Of a stretch of DNA of 64,000 bases, positions 55,049 through 64,000 are shown piece by piece; positions within the stretch are counted from its first letter, which is position 1; each line of letters opens with the position of its first letter. The notes beneath the pieces were generated by a model. That model worked only from the letters and a program-made list of their open reading frames with translations. It was not told the DNA's origin and did no database searches. Where the stretch lies: assembly GCA_964059195.1 (NCBI GenBank), contig CAXKWD010000003.1:195138174-195202173 (forward strand), read 5' to 3'. A program made the position numbers and the translations under genes. This stretch comes from Ectobius pallidus (Eukaryota; Arthropoda; Insecta; Blattodea; Ectobiidae).

Positions 55049-55790
55049 AGCTGCAAGAGGACAAAACAAACGGGAACGACAACTGACTTGTGAGTAAGCG
55101 GCGAAAACAGAACAAGTCACAACAGGAAATGATGCGTAGTCTGTGTGGCGCTACAAGTATTTACTTGCCTTGTTTGTGAATTCAGTTGTCTCGCGAGTAA
55201 ATACTTGCTAGTATACCCTCGGGTTGACGAGTACACGGTCACAAGTAAACTCGACGCTTTATTCACATCGGTTTACTTGGAGTTTAAATACTCGTTACAC
55301 TTTACTTGTCAGTAAATACTCGTCGTACTCGTTTTTATTCACACCGGCCAATGCTCGAGGGAGAGTGAGATTTCATCAGCTGTTAAGGGACCCTTCAACT
55401 TATTTTGAGGCTTCCTACAATTATTTAGAAATCTGAGAACATAGGCCATGCTGCGAAGAGTCTTTAGTTATGGAAACTTGGATAGCCATTCATGGAATGT
55501 ACAAGTCTTGGATTGAATGTCAGCTACAACCTTGGTTTCAGGTAAAGAATCAGGCACGATAAGTGGATTGTTACCTGGCCATTGAGAAATGTCTTCTGAT
55601 ATCACTGATCATCACTAATGACTAATGACTAATTGTTAAGGCCCTTATTCAGCAAATTTATTTCTTCCTTTGAAAACATTTTAGAGGAGAAATTCACTAC
55701 ATTTTCCATGTTACCCTTATTTGATGTTTCTGTCCCCTTATCTATGTTGTTTTTTCCTGGTCTCAAATTAGGCTTTTATTCATTCCTATT

Positions 55791-57000
55791 TCATTTAGAG
55801 CCCTTCCCTGTTGATCTTTTATCCCATTTGTCCTTGTCTGTGTTACCACTGTCGGGTGTTTCTGTCCCCTTATCCATCTCGTTCTGCCCTAAATAATTCT
55901 GCATAGTAGCAGATTCCTGAAAGACAGGAGTAAACAACTGGAAGAAGTCCCTTCTTGTAGGTTTCCTACCGTTGTTTCTCAAGAAGAGTGTCACTGCCTT
56001 CTTCCACTTTGCCTTCATTGGCCCAAAAACCGAAACATCTAGTGGCTGCAACAAGTGAGTAGCGTGAGAAGGAAATGTTAGAAATATGTTTTTCTCCTTA
56101 ATAAATTTTAGAACATCAATGGACACATGGCTGCAGTGAGAATCTAAAATAACCACTGCTGGTCTAGCCGCCGGGATTTTTTTCTCTCAAAATGACGCAT
56201 GAATTGCAGAAATATTTCAGAATTTATCCACCCGTTCGGTGAAACACAGATCATTGACGCCACAGGGGCATCTTTTTGTAAATCGTCAGCCAGTCTCTGG
56301 CCCTTGAAAATTGTTAGGCAAGGGCCTGCTTGACCAGTAGTGTTTACAGTGAGAAGCACTGTGGTAGTTTCTCCACGTCCAGCAGAAGTCTGGTGGTAGA
56401 TTTGCTTTACACCTTCAGCAGAAAGTACTTTTCCCAGTTTGTTTTTCAAACGTGAAACCACTTTTGTCCAGATTCCACAGTCTCATGGGTTCATTCTCCA
56501 TGTTGTGCTTTTGTACAGTCTTCTCGAGATGTTCATAATACTCGTCTAAAGAGTCTTTATAAGCAGTTGCAGCTCTATTAATGGACAGATTTTCTGGTAA
56601 CAGCATGGTAAGGCCACCTTAAAGCTGCACCACCAGTCCCAACCAGCTACTCCCTCTTCGGCGTTGAATGGGTTTTTTCTGCCACTCAATTTGTCGATGT
56701 TAAAAGGCTTCCCTTCTAACATCGGTTGCAGAAAGACCAAATCCCATCTCCTGCATTTTTATTACGTAGGAGACAAGTTTTTGCTCTTCCTCTATGGTTA
56801 GAACCAGGGGCCTACCTTTCTTACAAATTACTACATCATGTGGCCCCGAAGATGAGGCTAAATACCTCTTCAAAGTAATGAAAGGCATGTTATATTCTTT
56901 AGATGCTTTGTAGGTCGACCAGCCGTCTCTCAAAACCTTTCCAATAGCAGACTGTAGATCATTATTTGAGTACTTTGCCGAATATTGTCCTCAATCCCCT
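55791..57000 (-). pseudogene. pogo/Tigger-like transposase pseudogene
   Basis: Minus strand, N to C: YKASKEYNMPFITLKRYLAS, KKGRPLVLTIEEEQKLVSYV (56933-56700), NLSINRAATAYKDSLDEYYE, PMRLWNLDKSGFTFEKQTGK (56606-56415), GRGETTTVLLTVNTTGQAGP (56461-56144), VILDSHCSHVSIDVLKFIKE and LQPLDVSVFGPMKAKWKKAV (56156-55791). HTH, then DDE_1 with Asp in NLDKSG, ILDSH and QPLDV. At least four frameshifts. The last residues are a Lys/Asp/Thr-rich tail. 55601-55790 and 57001-57469 show nothing else. Confidence 0.82.
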
Positions 57001-57729
57001 GGCATTTCTGTAACACATCAGGCAAGAGAGTTGTTCAGAAAGTGTTATATATGCCCAATAGATGTCATAACATCTATATCTTAACTGACTGAGTATAAAT
57101 ATTTTACACAGGTGGCATCAGTAATCTACTGTGAAACAAGAAAAATCACGCCATCCTGCTAATGCTACTTTTATGCTAAGGAAACAGCTGGCAGAGCTAA
57201 GCTCTCCTGCATTACTGTAAAATAATATTAGCAAAGTAAATAGCTTACGTAATTATTTTAAATCTCTGGTTTCCACTAGTTATCTTCAATTTCAACTAAA
57301 ACTTAAACTGCTACCTTCTCTCACAATATTTAACAGACGTGTAATTCTGTAGTAGTTCTCCTGTATGCTGTTATACAGCACTCGTTTCGATGCGCAGAAA
57401 CATCCCAGCCTCTGCACAATACTGCACTCTAACAACAAGCCATTTAACTAGGTCGTAGGAGCTCGGGTAATGTTGCAACACGGCCGATTTGAAGCTCGCT
57501 GCGCTCCTCTTTACCGGCCTTGACAACGCTGTTCCGGAGATGTAATGAGAAAGTTTCACAAAACCGTCGCATGGCGCTGGCAACCAAGGATTGTGTAGCT
57601 CATTGACAGGGGTACAGAGCACCATCAAAGAAATAAGAAGATCATACAAATAAACCAAAAGATGTAGCTAATGACCTAGAAATAATTTTAAAATAATATA
57701 TATGAATTCCTTTACCTTTAAATGATCCC

Positions 57730-58214
57730 TCAAAGCTTAGTTACTTTCCTGTTCAATTGCTTATAGTGGAGATTCTTTGAGGAAACAAATTTCTCTGTCA
57801 GAGTGGTTGCTATATTGTCAAGCAGTGGCCTAACAAATTTTTCTGCAATTATAGCTGCAAGTACTTCTCGTCCTTCATTGTCGCAAACAGGGCACTGTAA
57901 AACAGGACATTTAGCAAGTAGTGGCACAAAATATGCAGGACGTTCTTATTTGGCAGATACGGCACAGCTTTTTCCACAAAGACGTGGATCACTGCTAACA
58001 CGGAAACCAAACCAGGTTTCGGGTAGCGAAGGCTTCCGAAGTCTTGATTTGCAATAAGGCTCATCAATGGAGAGCTTGTGGAGTTCTGTGATATATAATC
58101 CAGACATCCGATGCAGGAAACTCGTTCTTCCACAGTTCGCACTATATATCCACCGATATATGCCAAACTTGCCGCTTTTATTGTTGGAAAAGGCGATTCA
58201 TATATACTACACAA
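57730..58214 (-). pseudogene. C-terminal part of the P-like transposase
   Basis: Minus strand: SIYESPFPTIKAASLAYIGG, VEERVSCIGCLDYIS, DFGSLRYPKPGLVSVLAVIH, VFVEKAVPYL, then in another frame CPVLQCPVCDNEGREVLAAI and IAEKFVRPLLDNIATTLTEK. These match the P-element C-terminal region (SLAYIAGY-like, C-x2-C, LxYP). Between 58395 and 58214 there may be an intron (donor CAAG|GTAAAC, acceptor TTGTGTAG), but phases do not agree, so an indel or another splice site is needed. One more frameshift near 57900. Confidence 0.65.
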
Positions 58215-58394
58215 AATTGCAAATAGGCAATTATTACTTCAACGATCTATTAAACATTACTTCCTGTGTTACTGACAGGTTTATGACTGATAGCATTCAT
58301 GATAAAAGTAATAAACTTTTAATAATAATAGGCATACTACTGGATTGTTTCTTTAACAGTAGTTAAGTTATTGAACAAATAGGTCATTTCGAAA

Positions 58395-60644
58395 TCAGTT
58401 GTAGTAACAAAGTTTACCTTGTTCCTGCAGTAATTGGTATAAGATTTCCAATACTGATTCTGGGATTGTGTGTTGTTCCATGGTGTTCTCTGATTCATTC
58501 AGCTCTTGCACGGATCCGCTAATGATGTTGCAAGTGACATTCTCTACATTGCTGCAGTCAGAGCTGCTCAAATTACCCGTTTTCATGATCTTCTGAATAC
58601 TGAAGTTAACCGCCCTTGCATCCAGCATATCATTTGATCCTGACATTCGGCGCAAAGTGCTAAACAGCGATTCCACGGGATCGCTTGAAAATGATCTCGT
58701 CAGTACATACTGGTAACCATTTTCAAGAAGGTGTTTAATACACTGAACTGTTGATTTTGTTGTCAGTGTGATTGCCTCGAAGGTCTCGTTGGTAAGAAAA
58801 TCCTTTCCATGCCTACTAGTTGCGTCTTTGATTTGATTAAGCTGATGAAGAAAAGTATGTTCTAACCATTGCAAGCGCTGATCATCTATAGAAAGAAACT
58901 GTTGTTTGTCATGATTTCTTCTTTCCACGTGGTGATGTGTATTGGAGATATTGTGTATGGTGAACCATTTGTTAATATTAGTCATGAATTCTATTGTTGA
59001 TTGAGAGTCGTTGAACTTGTATGCCTCGGGATGTGCTCTTGGATTATCTTTCATTGCCGATATTGCTGCAATTACTTCTGTGGAAAATATCTCTACAGCT
59101 CTCCTGACATTCATTTTCCCAAAGCCAGTAGGCTCTATGTGTTTTTTTGTTAAAAATCTGACTGGTTTTACAGTTTGGTTTTGTTGGAGTTTATATAACA
59201 AAACTAGATACTTGCTAGAAATTGTTGCAATTCCGTCAAACATTTCCCGTTCCAAAAACTGATTTCTGATATTTTTGACGATGTGGCACTGGTCAAAACT
59301 CAAGAAAAGTTTCCGGTTTTCATCATAAGGATGCGCTATCATTGGTTGTAATGCGCCCCCACAAAAATGCCTCATCATTGTGGTATTCGTTCTATGGTTG
59401 TCAGCCACAATTCTAACTAACACAAAACCACAATTTTCAACTTCACGAATGACCAGCATAGTCAAATGGTATAGTTCTCTGCCAGAAAGCTGTTTCGTAA
59501 AGAAGAACGCACATGGAATCTGGTAGCTTATTGAAAGCCCCTTCAAAACAAAGCACAATACCCTGTTTGCTACTACTTGGTTCTTAGGGATATCACTGTC
59601 TTTTTGGTTTACCGCACTTGTTACGGTAGTCTCTTTGTAACCGAAGAAGGCGTCAAGCTTTCTGTCATATATAACCTTTGGGTTAATTGCAGCTTCATCC
59701 ACTATTAGAGATGCAAATCACTGTTCAACACTTAAGCCTTTTGCTTCTACTGTTAACCTTTTTTTAATTAAAGGTGTCACGCCCGTTGAGCAATCACTTC
59801 CACCAGAATATCTCAGAAGCGTTCTTTTAGACGGCAGTCGTAGGAACCCTCTTTGACGTACATGCACATAACCTTTGGGAGATATGTACTGAAAAATAAT
59901 ACATTCCCGAAGTATATCTGTACTCCACGTTGGCCTTTTCTTTCTGTAATTGACTATTTGTTCTAAAATAAATTTAGCGTGAACTTCCCCTTCGTCAGCA
60001 TTTTTCTTTATATTTTCAAGGTCTTTAAATACCTTTAGCTCCATCCTTTGTACTGTTTCCTTGAATAGGTTCAATTCTTCTTGTTTATTTTGCAAGGCAT
60101 TCTTCAATCGAGACACTTTAACGCGCAACTTGTTAACAGTTCTGTTCATCTCTTCGATATCGAAGCCATCTGTTTGAGAACTAGCTTCGTTGGATTTGAA
60201 ATCCTCAACAGCGCTAGTTGATGCTGAACACCCTGGTGTTACCTCGGCGGGTGGTGAACCACGACCAGCTTGAAGTACGCTTCGCTCCTGTGAGCATACA
60301 TCAAATTTGCGCTTCTTAGGAGGAGGAAGGTCGCTTTTCACTATAGTCCTCCGAGGTTTTTTTATGTCCACAACTTTATAACTGGGATATAGTGGGAAGA
60401 CTGTAGGCACAGTATGTGGTTTTAATCGTCTATATTTCCCGGTTTGAAAGTAATCGTCTTCTTTAAAATGTAAACTACAAACAACAGAAGAAGGTGAGTT
60501 GCTGTTGGGGATGAAATTTTCGCGGGAAATCGCTCTAAGCCACTTTTCACATCTCTCGTGGTCACTGGGAAATTCGTGGAATGTCAATTTCCCCTTACTC
60601 TTTTTCTTATTAGATGTGCAAAATGGTACACAACAGTACGTCAT
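58395..60644 (-). pseudogene. THAP/P-element-like transposase with one in-frame TGA
   Basis: Start ATG at 60644 (MTYCCVPFC), which begins the THAP zinc finger: C-x4-C, then SSVVCSLHF (C-x2-H) and the AVPTIF-type box HTVPTVFP. A Lys-rich linker follows, then a coiled coil (RTVNKLRVKVSRLKNALQNK), then P-transposase text. At 59718-59720 a TGA interrupts the same frame between GLSVEQ and FASLIVDEAAINPKVIYDRK; an Arg CGA is likely the ancestor. After it: FFGYKETTVTSAVN, VRIVADNHRTNTTMMRHFCG, FLSFDQCHIVKNIRNQFLE, SDPVESLFSTLRRMSGSNDM. Apart from the TGA the frame is open for ~750 codons. Human THAP9 and Drosophila P proteins have this architecture. Confidence 0.88.
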
Positions 60645-60934
60645 TATTAAAGAAAACACTTAACAACGCACCATACACAAAAACAAGTAACCTTGGCACC
60701 AGCTCACACCATATTATATTGTTACCGCAAATGCTCGAGCTATCCTGGGTTGGAAGCGCCTCTACAGGCGACTCGCTCAACTTTTTCCATTACAGAATCT
60801 ATACAGCGCTGGGCTATGATTGTCAAGGCCGGTAAAGAGGAGCGCAGCGAGCTTTAAGTCGGCTGTGGTTGCAATATCAGAAATACAAATGTGCCAAATA
60901 AGCCTTACTGCCAAATTAGCCGAGCTCCCCCTAC

Positions 60935-61330
60935 TATTTCAGTAGTGACATAGGAAGTCCTCTGGTGTTGCTAATGACTTCTAATAGTGTTTTTTCCATG
61001 ATAGGGAAGACTAAGCACAAATAAATATGTCCTTTTCTGTGTTCGAAACTGTCCATGGCCAGTGGTAGGTTACTGGAATCCTTACCAGCTAATTCGTTTG
61101 TTATCTGCTTGTTCAGTAACCCCTCTTGCCTTGCTTTCTGTTTTGCATGGAGACTAAAACATTTTCCTTTAGTCTGCAGTGTAACACCTGGATATCTTAA
61201 ATTCTCCACTGTATGTAATTTCGTGCCCCTTAAAGCCACTTTTCCTTTTCTTGGTGTTCTTCACTTTTGCAAAACGTCATTTGCATAGTCTTGTCTTCAT
61301 TGATGATCAGTCCATGATTTTTAGACCATC
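60935..61330 (-). mobile_element. LINE RT fragment
   Basis: Minus strand: INEDKTMQMTF, GTKLHTVENLRYPGVTLQTK and GKCFSLHAKQKARQE, the thumb region after the RT palm of a Jockey/R1-like LINE. Frameshifted; both ends lost. 61331-61439 shows nothing. Confidence 0.6.
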
Positions 61331-61439
61331 ATACTGATGGCCGATGAGAAGAATGCGAGCAGATGGATGCAGTTCTGAAGAAACTAACTCCATGCTATCC
61401 CCCCAGGCATCAACCCTGTCATGTAGGATCTGTACTAAC

Positions 61440-62842
61440 TTACCTTTCAACAGTCACTGAGCGGGCATGCAAGTTCCTTGTCGCCAGCAGAATCATTTCC
61501 ATATCACTAGCACTATCATCACTGGAATCACTGGGATCTATCCCTCCTACAGTAATGATAAAATTGTCCATTACGTTTTCCATCAGTCCGTCCTCCCAGT
61601 ATTTAGCCTCCAGTTTAATAACATGGCTAATATAACCCTCCCAGTCAGATTTTGAAATGGACTGCACAGCACTTTCTGTTGTCTGCTGTAATTTTGTCAG
61701 AGAGATATCACCTGTAGTGTTATGTTCCCTAACATATCGTTTCATTTGAGCCCATGCCAGCTCAATTGCATTCAGTTCACACACCTAGGGAGGCAATTGG
61801 AGTGGAGTGTGGCCATGCATGTGAATTCAGCTGTCAATGCGATATGTTTTTTTCTTGGGGCTTAAAGCGTTCAACCAACTCGTAAAGTTTGTACTTTATG
61901 TTGGAAGAGAAAGGAATATTGTTTCCCTCCAGCCACTCCATCATTACTTGATTCATAGCATACTTTGATGGGGGCTTATTCTCTTGCACACTGTGATAAG
62001 GTGCATTGTCAAGCACAATTACATTATGTGGGGGTGTGTTGGGAAAACAGTCTTTCCAGCATCCATTTCTCAAAATTTGTGCCACACATTTGGCCATGGT
62101 AATCGCCACTGGCTAGTCCCGCTCTAAAAATCAATGACGCTCCAGGTATGAAACCATCTTTACATTAGGCATTCACTACAATTAGGCGATTCGATCCACT
62201 TATGTTGGTTGGTATGCCATAGACATCATCGCTCTGCCAGCATTTTTCCAAAAGTTAGATTGTTATCAACCCAGGATTCGGCAGTATAAATAATGACTCT
62301 TCTTTCATTTCTGAAGGTCTTTGTGTATCTCAGATACTTTGAATGCCAGTTGATTATGTCTGGACGCTCATTCAGCAACTTTCTCTTACTGCCGCACCTT
62401 TTCCATTTGAAACCCATGGTATGTAAAAGATTCCTTAACGTATCTTCTCCCCATGGGAAATGTACTTTTTGCCTAATTGCAGTAAGAAGTTTGGGAGCTG
62501 TTGGAACTATCTGCCTTTGTTGATAAAATTCCTGAATCAGATCTCGAATCACCCTTTTATCAAATTCGTCACAATGAAATTTGTGTTCCTCAGCCCGTGG
62601 CCTCTTTTTACCTGGTGTACTTAACAAATTTGACCTGCTGCAGTTTCCTCGTTTCTTATTTTGGAAACCGTGCATTCTGATATGCCCCAGTAATTGGCAA
62701 TGCGTGCATTACTTTGGGTAATTAAATGCTGCAGTTGTCCTGAACGAGCTTCTTTGTCACAGTTCCTTATTATTATTCTTATGAGCTTCGTTGCTTCGCT
62801 ATGTATAGTTTGCCCTTTTCTTCGTTTTCGATTTGCAGCCAT
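61440..62842 (-). pseudogene. IS630/Tc1-mariner-type transposase pseudogene (DDE_3-like)
   Basis: Minus strand, N to C: HTH start MAANRKRRKGQTIHSEATKL, ANYWGISECTVSKIRNEE (62842-62621); FDKRVIRDLIQEFYQQRQIV, GEDTLRNLLHTMGFKWKRCG, IIYTAESWVDNNLTF (first Asp position altered to Ala-Glu, 62675-62226); VIVLDNAPYHSVQENKPPSK, MMEWLEGNNIPF (second Asp, 62109-61834); VCELNAIELAWAQMKRYVRE (Glu, 61784-61440). Frames change three times. The family with ETWVD...LDNAPYH...LNPIELxWAxxK is common in arthropod genomes. TIRs not found. Confidence 0.8.
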
Positions 62843-63017
62843 TGCTGAATCTTATTGTATGATTATACTACAGTATTTTTCATATAAGAAGCCTTTTCCT
62901 TCACCGCCAATCACGTGTACGGGCTAAAGCACTGCCGCTTGCAGTAAGAGTCTTCCCTCCGTCTCGCCGTCTCTGATTGGACCGTGTATCTAAGCAGGAG
63001 AAGGAAGAAAGGGCTTG

Positions 63018-64000
63018 TCATATGCAAAACACTGTAATAACACCTAGCAACTGTGATGCCAGTGGAGCAAGCGAAGATACTTTTTTATTGGTGTCCAGCA
63101 AGTGTGCTGGAGCTATTAAATGCATATTTTGCAAAGAATGTTCTTCAAATGGAAATCTCTTGCATATCTGCTGTGCCCCTTCTTTCAGAAAATCTAAACA
63201 TCGAACACGAAATGCCTTGAGTTGATTTTCATCTAGTCCAGTCAACTTATTATATATTGCAGCAGTCACTTTTCCGCCAAGATAAACTTCCTCCAAAGGC
63301 ATAAAGTTGCTTGGATTTTTGTACTCCAGATCATGTAATTCAGTCTTGTTCATGTAGTCTGGACGAAGATAATCTATGAATGTATGAAAAGCCACTGAAA
63401 CTCTGTCATGTAATATGTGAATTTTTGGGTGCTCAGTTTGCATTTCTTTAAGTTAGTGAACACTGGCAAAAGAACTGAAGAATTTCTAGATAAAGTTGTG
63501 TAGATGGATCCTGAAGTTTGTTGAGAATTGATTCAGCAGCCAGAATTCTATCCTCTAATGCAGCTTTTGTGAAATACAATTTTAAAGCTGCCAGAGACAT
63601 CCCGAGCTCTATCTTCTAAACCTCTTGGCAGTTCCATACAGGCACAGAGATGAAAAGAGTGGCAGATACATTTCATTACGAACAAACCTGGCACGAACGT
63701 CTTTGGTAGCACTGATAAAGAGTTATGAACACCCAGCATGACATTAGCCCCATCGGTCACTAATCCTATCAGGTTGTCCTTGTAAGGGATGCGTTGAACA
63801 TCTATGCAGTGAAATAGCTTTGGCATCTTTTAATGGCACTAGTGCAAAAAAAAAAAAACATGTCTCTCACTTCGAAATCTGGCATTGTCACACGCTTTAC
63901 AAGCGACAATTGTTTGACATTACTAACATCCGTCGATTCGTCTGCAATCAATGAAAACTTGTTAATTTTCGAAATCTCACACAAATCTTCGCGGCTTTGC
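63018..64000 (-). pseudogene. hAT transposase, runs off right edge
   Basis: Minus strand: SREDLCEISKINKFSLIADE, STDVSNVKQLSLVKRVTMPD (first Asp, 64000-63850), a frame break at a run of 13 A (63847-63859), NLIGLVTDGANVMLGVHNSL, LFVMKCICHSFHLCACMELP (second Asp, 63780-63640), then in another frame ILHDRVSVAFHTFIDYLRPD and LGGKVTAAIYNKLTGLDENQ (63443-63018). The N-terminus is outside the window. 62843-63017 shows nothing. Confidence 0.8.

Larger units (their letters stand above)
52609..55349. mobile_element. Complete two-gene PIF/Harbinger transposon
   Basis: 2741 bp with TIRs GGCCGGTGTGAATAAAAACG and the exact reverse complement at the right end, and AAT on both sides (52606-52608, 55350-55352). 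It carries convergent genes: a transposase (52865-53875, plus) and a Myb/SANT-like protein (54308-55048, minus). Both open. Subterminal regions contain many AAGTAAATACTTG-type repeats. The 53876-54307 gap between the genes is AT-rich with an 18-bp palindrome. Inserted into an old BEL pol. Confidence 0.93.
51290..55600 (-). pseudogene. pol: Old BEL/Pao pol, split by a Harbinger element
   Basis: Minus strand. Right part (55600-55353): FHEWLSKFP, stop, SMAYVLRFLNNCRKPQNKLK, GPLTADEISLSLEH. Left part from 52605 down: LHSLSPFLDKDCILRVGRHL, integrase zinc domain (HIHFQMCHAGPQLIIAHLRE, CNTCFRFKAQ), frameshift near 52230, integrase core 52236-51679 (IEYAGPYSIKYG, ITSDNGTNFV, HTGGLHKAAVQS), then HYLSPGHFLIGKPL and the C-terminal tail to about 51290. 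Several stops and shifts. Different lineage from the young BEL at 11055. Confidence 0.85.
57470..60875 (-). mobile_element. P-superfamily (THAP) transposon, nearly complete
   Basis: Long inverted repeats at both ends: left GCAACACGGCCGATTTGAAG... CTCGCTGCGCTCCTCTTTAC...CGGCCTTGACAA (57476-57530), right is its reverse complement (~60810-60870), about 90 per cent by eye. Inside, on the minus strand, is a THAP-P transposase gene with one TGA and a C-terminal exon. Target duplication not found. 57658-57729 carries the last non-coding bases. Confidence 0.78.

Overview
The window looks like a gene-poor stretch of a large animal genome, most likely an insect. The evidence is indirect: Ty3/Gypsy with a tRNA-Lys-type primer site, BEL/Pao, Penelope-like elements, mariner, P/THAP, PIF/Harbinger, hAT, pogo and MULE-like transposons, tRNA-derived SINEs, and spliced host exons with GT-AG introns. 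A polyneopteran such as a cockroach is a guess. Nothing here is bacterial or plasmid-like, and I see no CRISPR array or operon.

Layout. 1-8577: minus-strand Ty3/Gypsy element running off the left edge. Its pol is split by a tandem Helitron-like pair (1442-2649) and its gag by a 428-bp MITE (6524-6951). 8904-9741: fold-back mariner. 10026-34817: five exons of one plus-strand host gene that I cannot name, with introns packed with mobile elements. These include a very young BEL/Pao element (11055-18558, LTRs identical as far as I can read, 5-bp target duplication), several Penelope GIY-YIG fragments, SINEs, MITEs, mariner remnants, a LINE 3' end, and an apparently intact hAT (29448-31931) sitting inside another inverted-repeat transposon (28659-32407). 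A decayed hAT follows at 32496-34500.

35040-49060: a graveyard of decayed DNA transposons with clear nesting (pogo containing a LINE containing a hAT; a MULE-type transposase containing a LINE). It also holds an unusual SINE made of two head-to-head tRNA-like units (36263-36556) and a fragment of a CMGC/SRPK-like kinase. 49061-51290 is mostly featureless. 51290-55600: an old BEL/Pao copy carrying a complete two-gene PIF/Harbinger element (52609-55349) whose transposase and Myb/SANT-like partner are both open. 55791-64000: a pogo pseudogene, a nearly complete P-superfamily THAP transposon interrupted by one in-frame TGA (57470-60875), a LINE scrap, an IS630/Tc1-mariner pseudogene and a hAT running off the right edge.

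How it works together: apart from the five host exons, nearly everything is selfish DNA. The order of insertion can be read from target-site duplications and from reading frames that resume across insertions. The best candidates for unusual biology are the inverted tRNA-like SINE dimer, the two-gene Harbinger element with its AAGTAAATACTTG-type subterminal repeats, the P-type element with a single TGA, and the DNA element with repeated GTCATCCACATG motifs.
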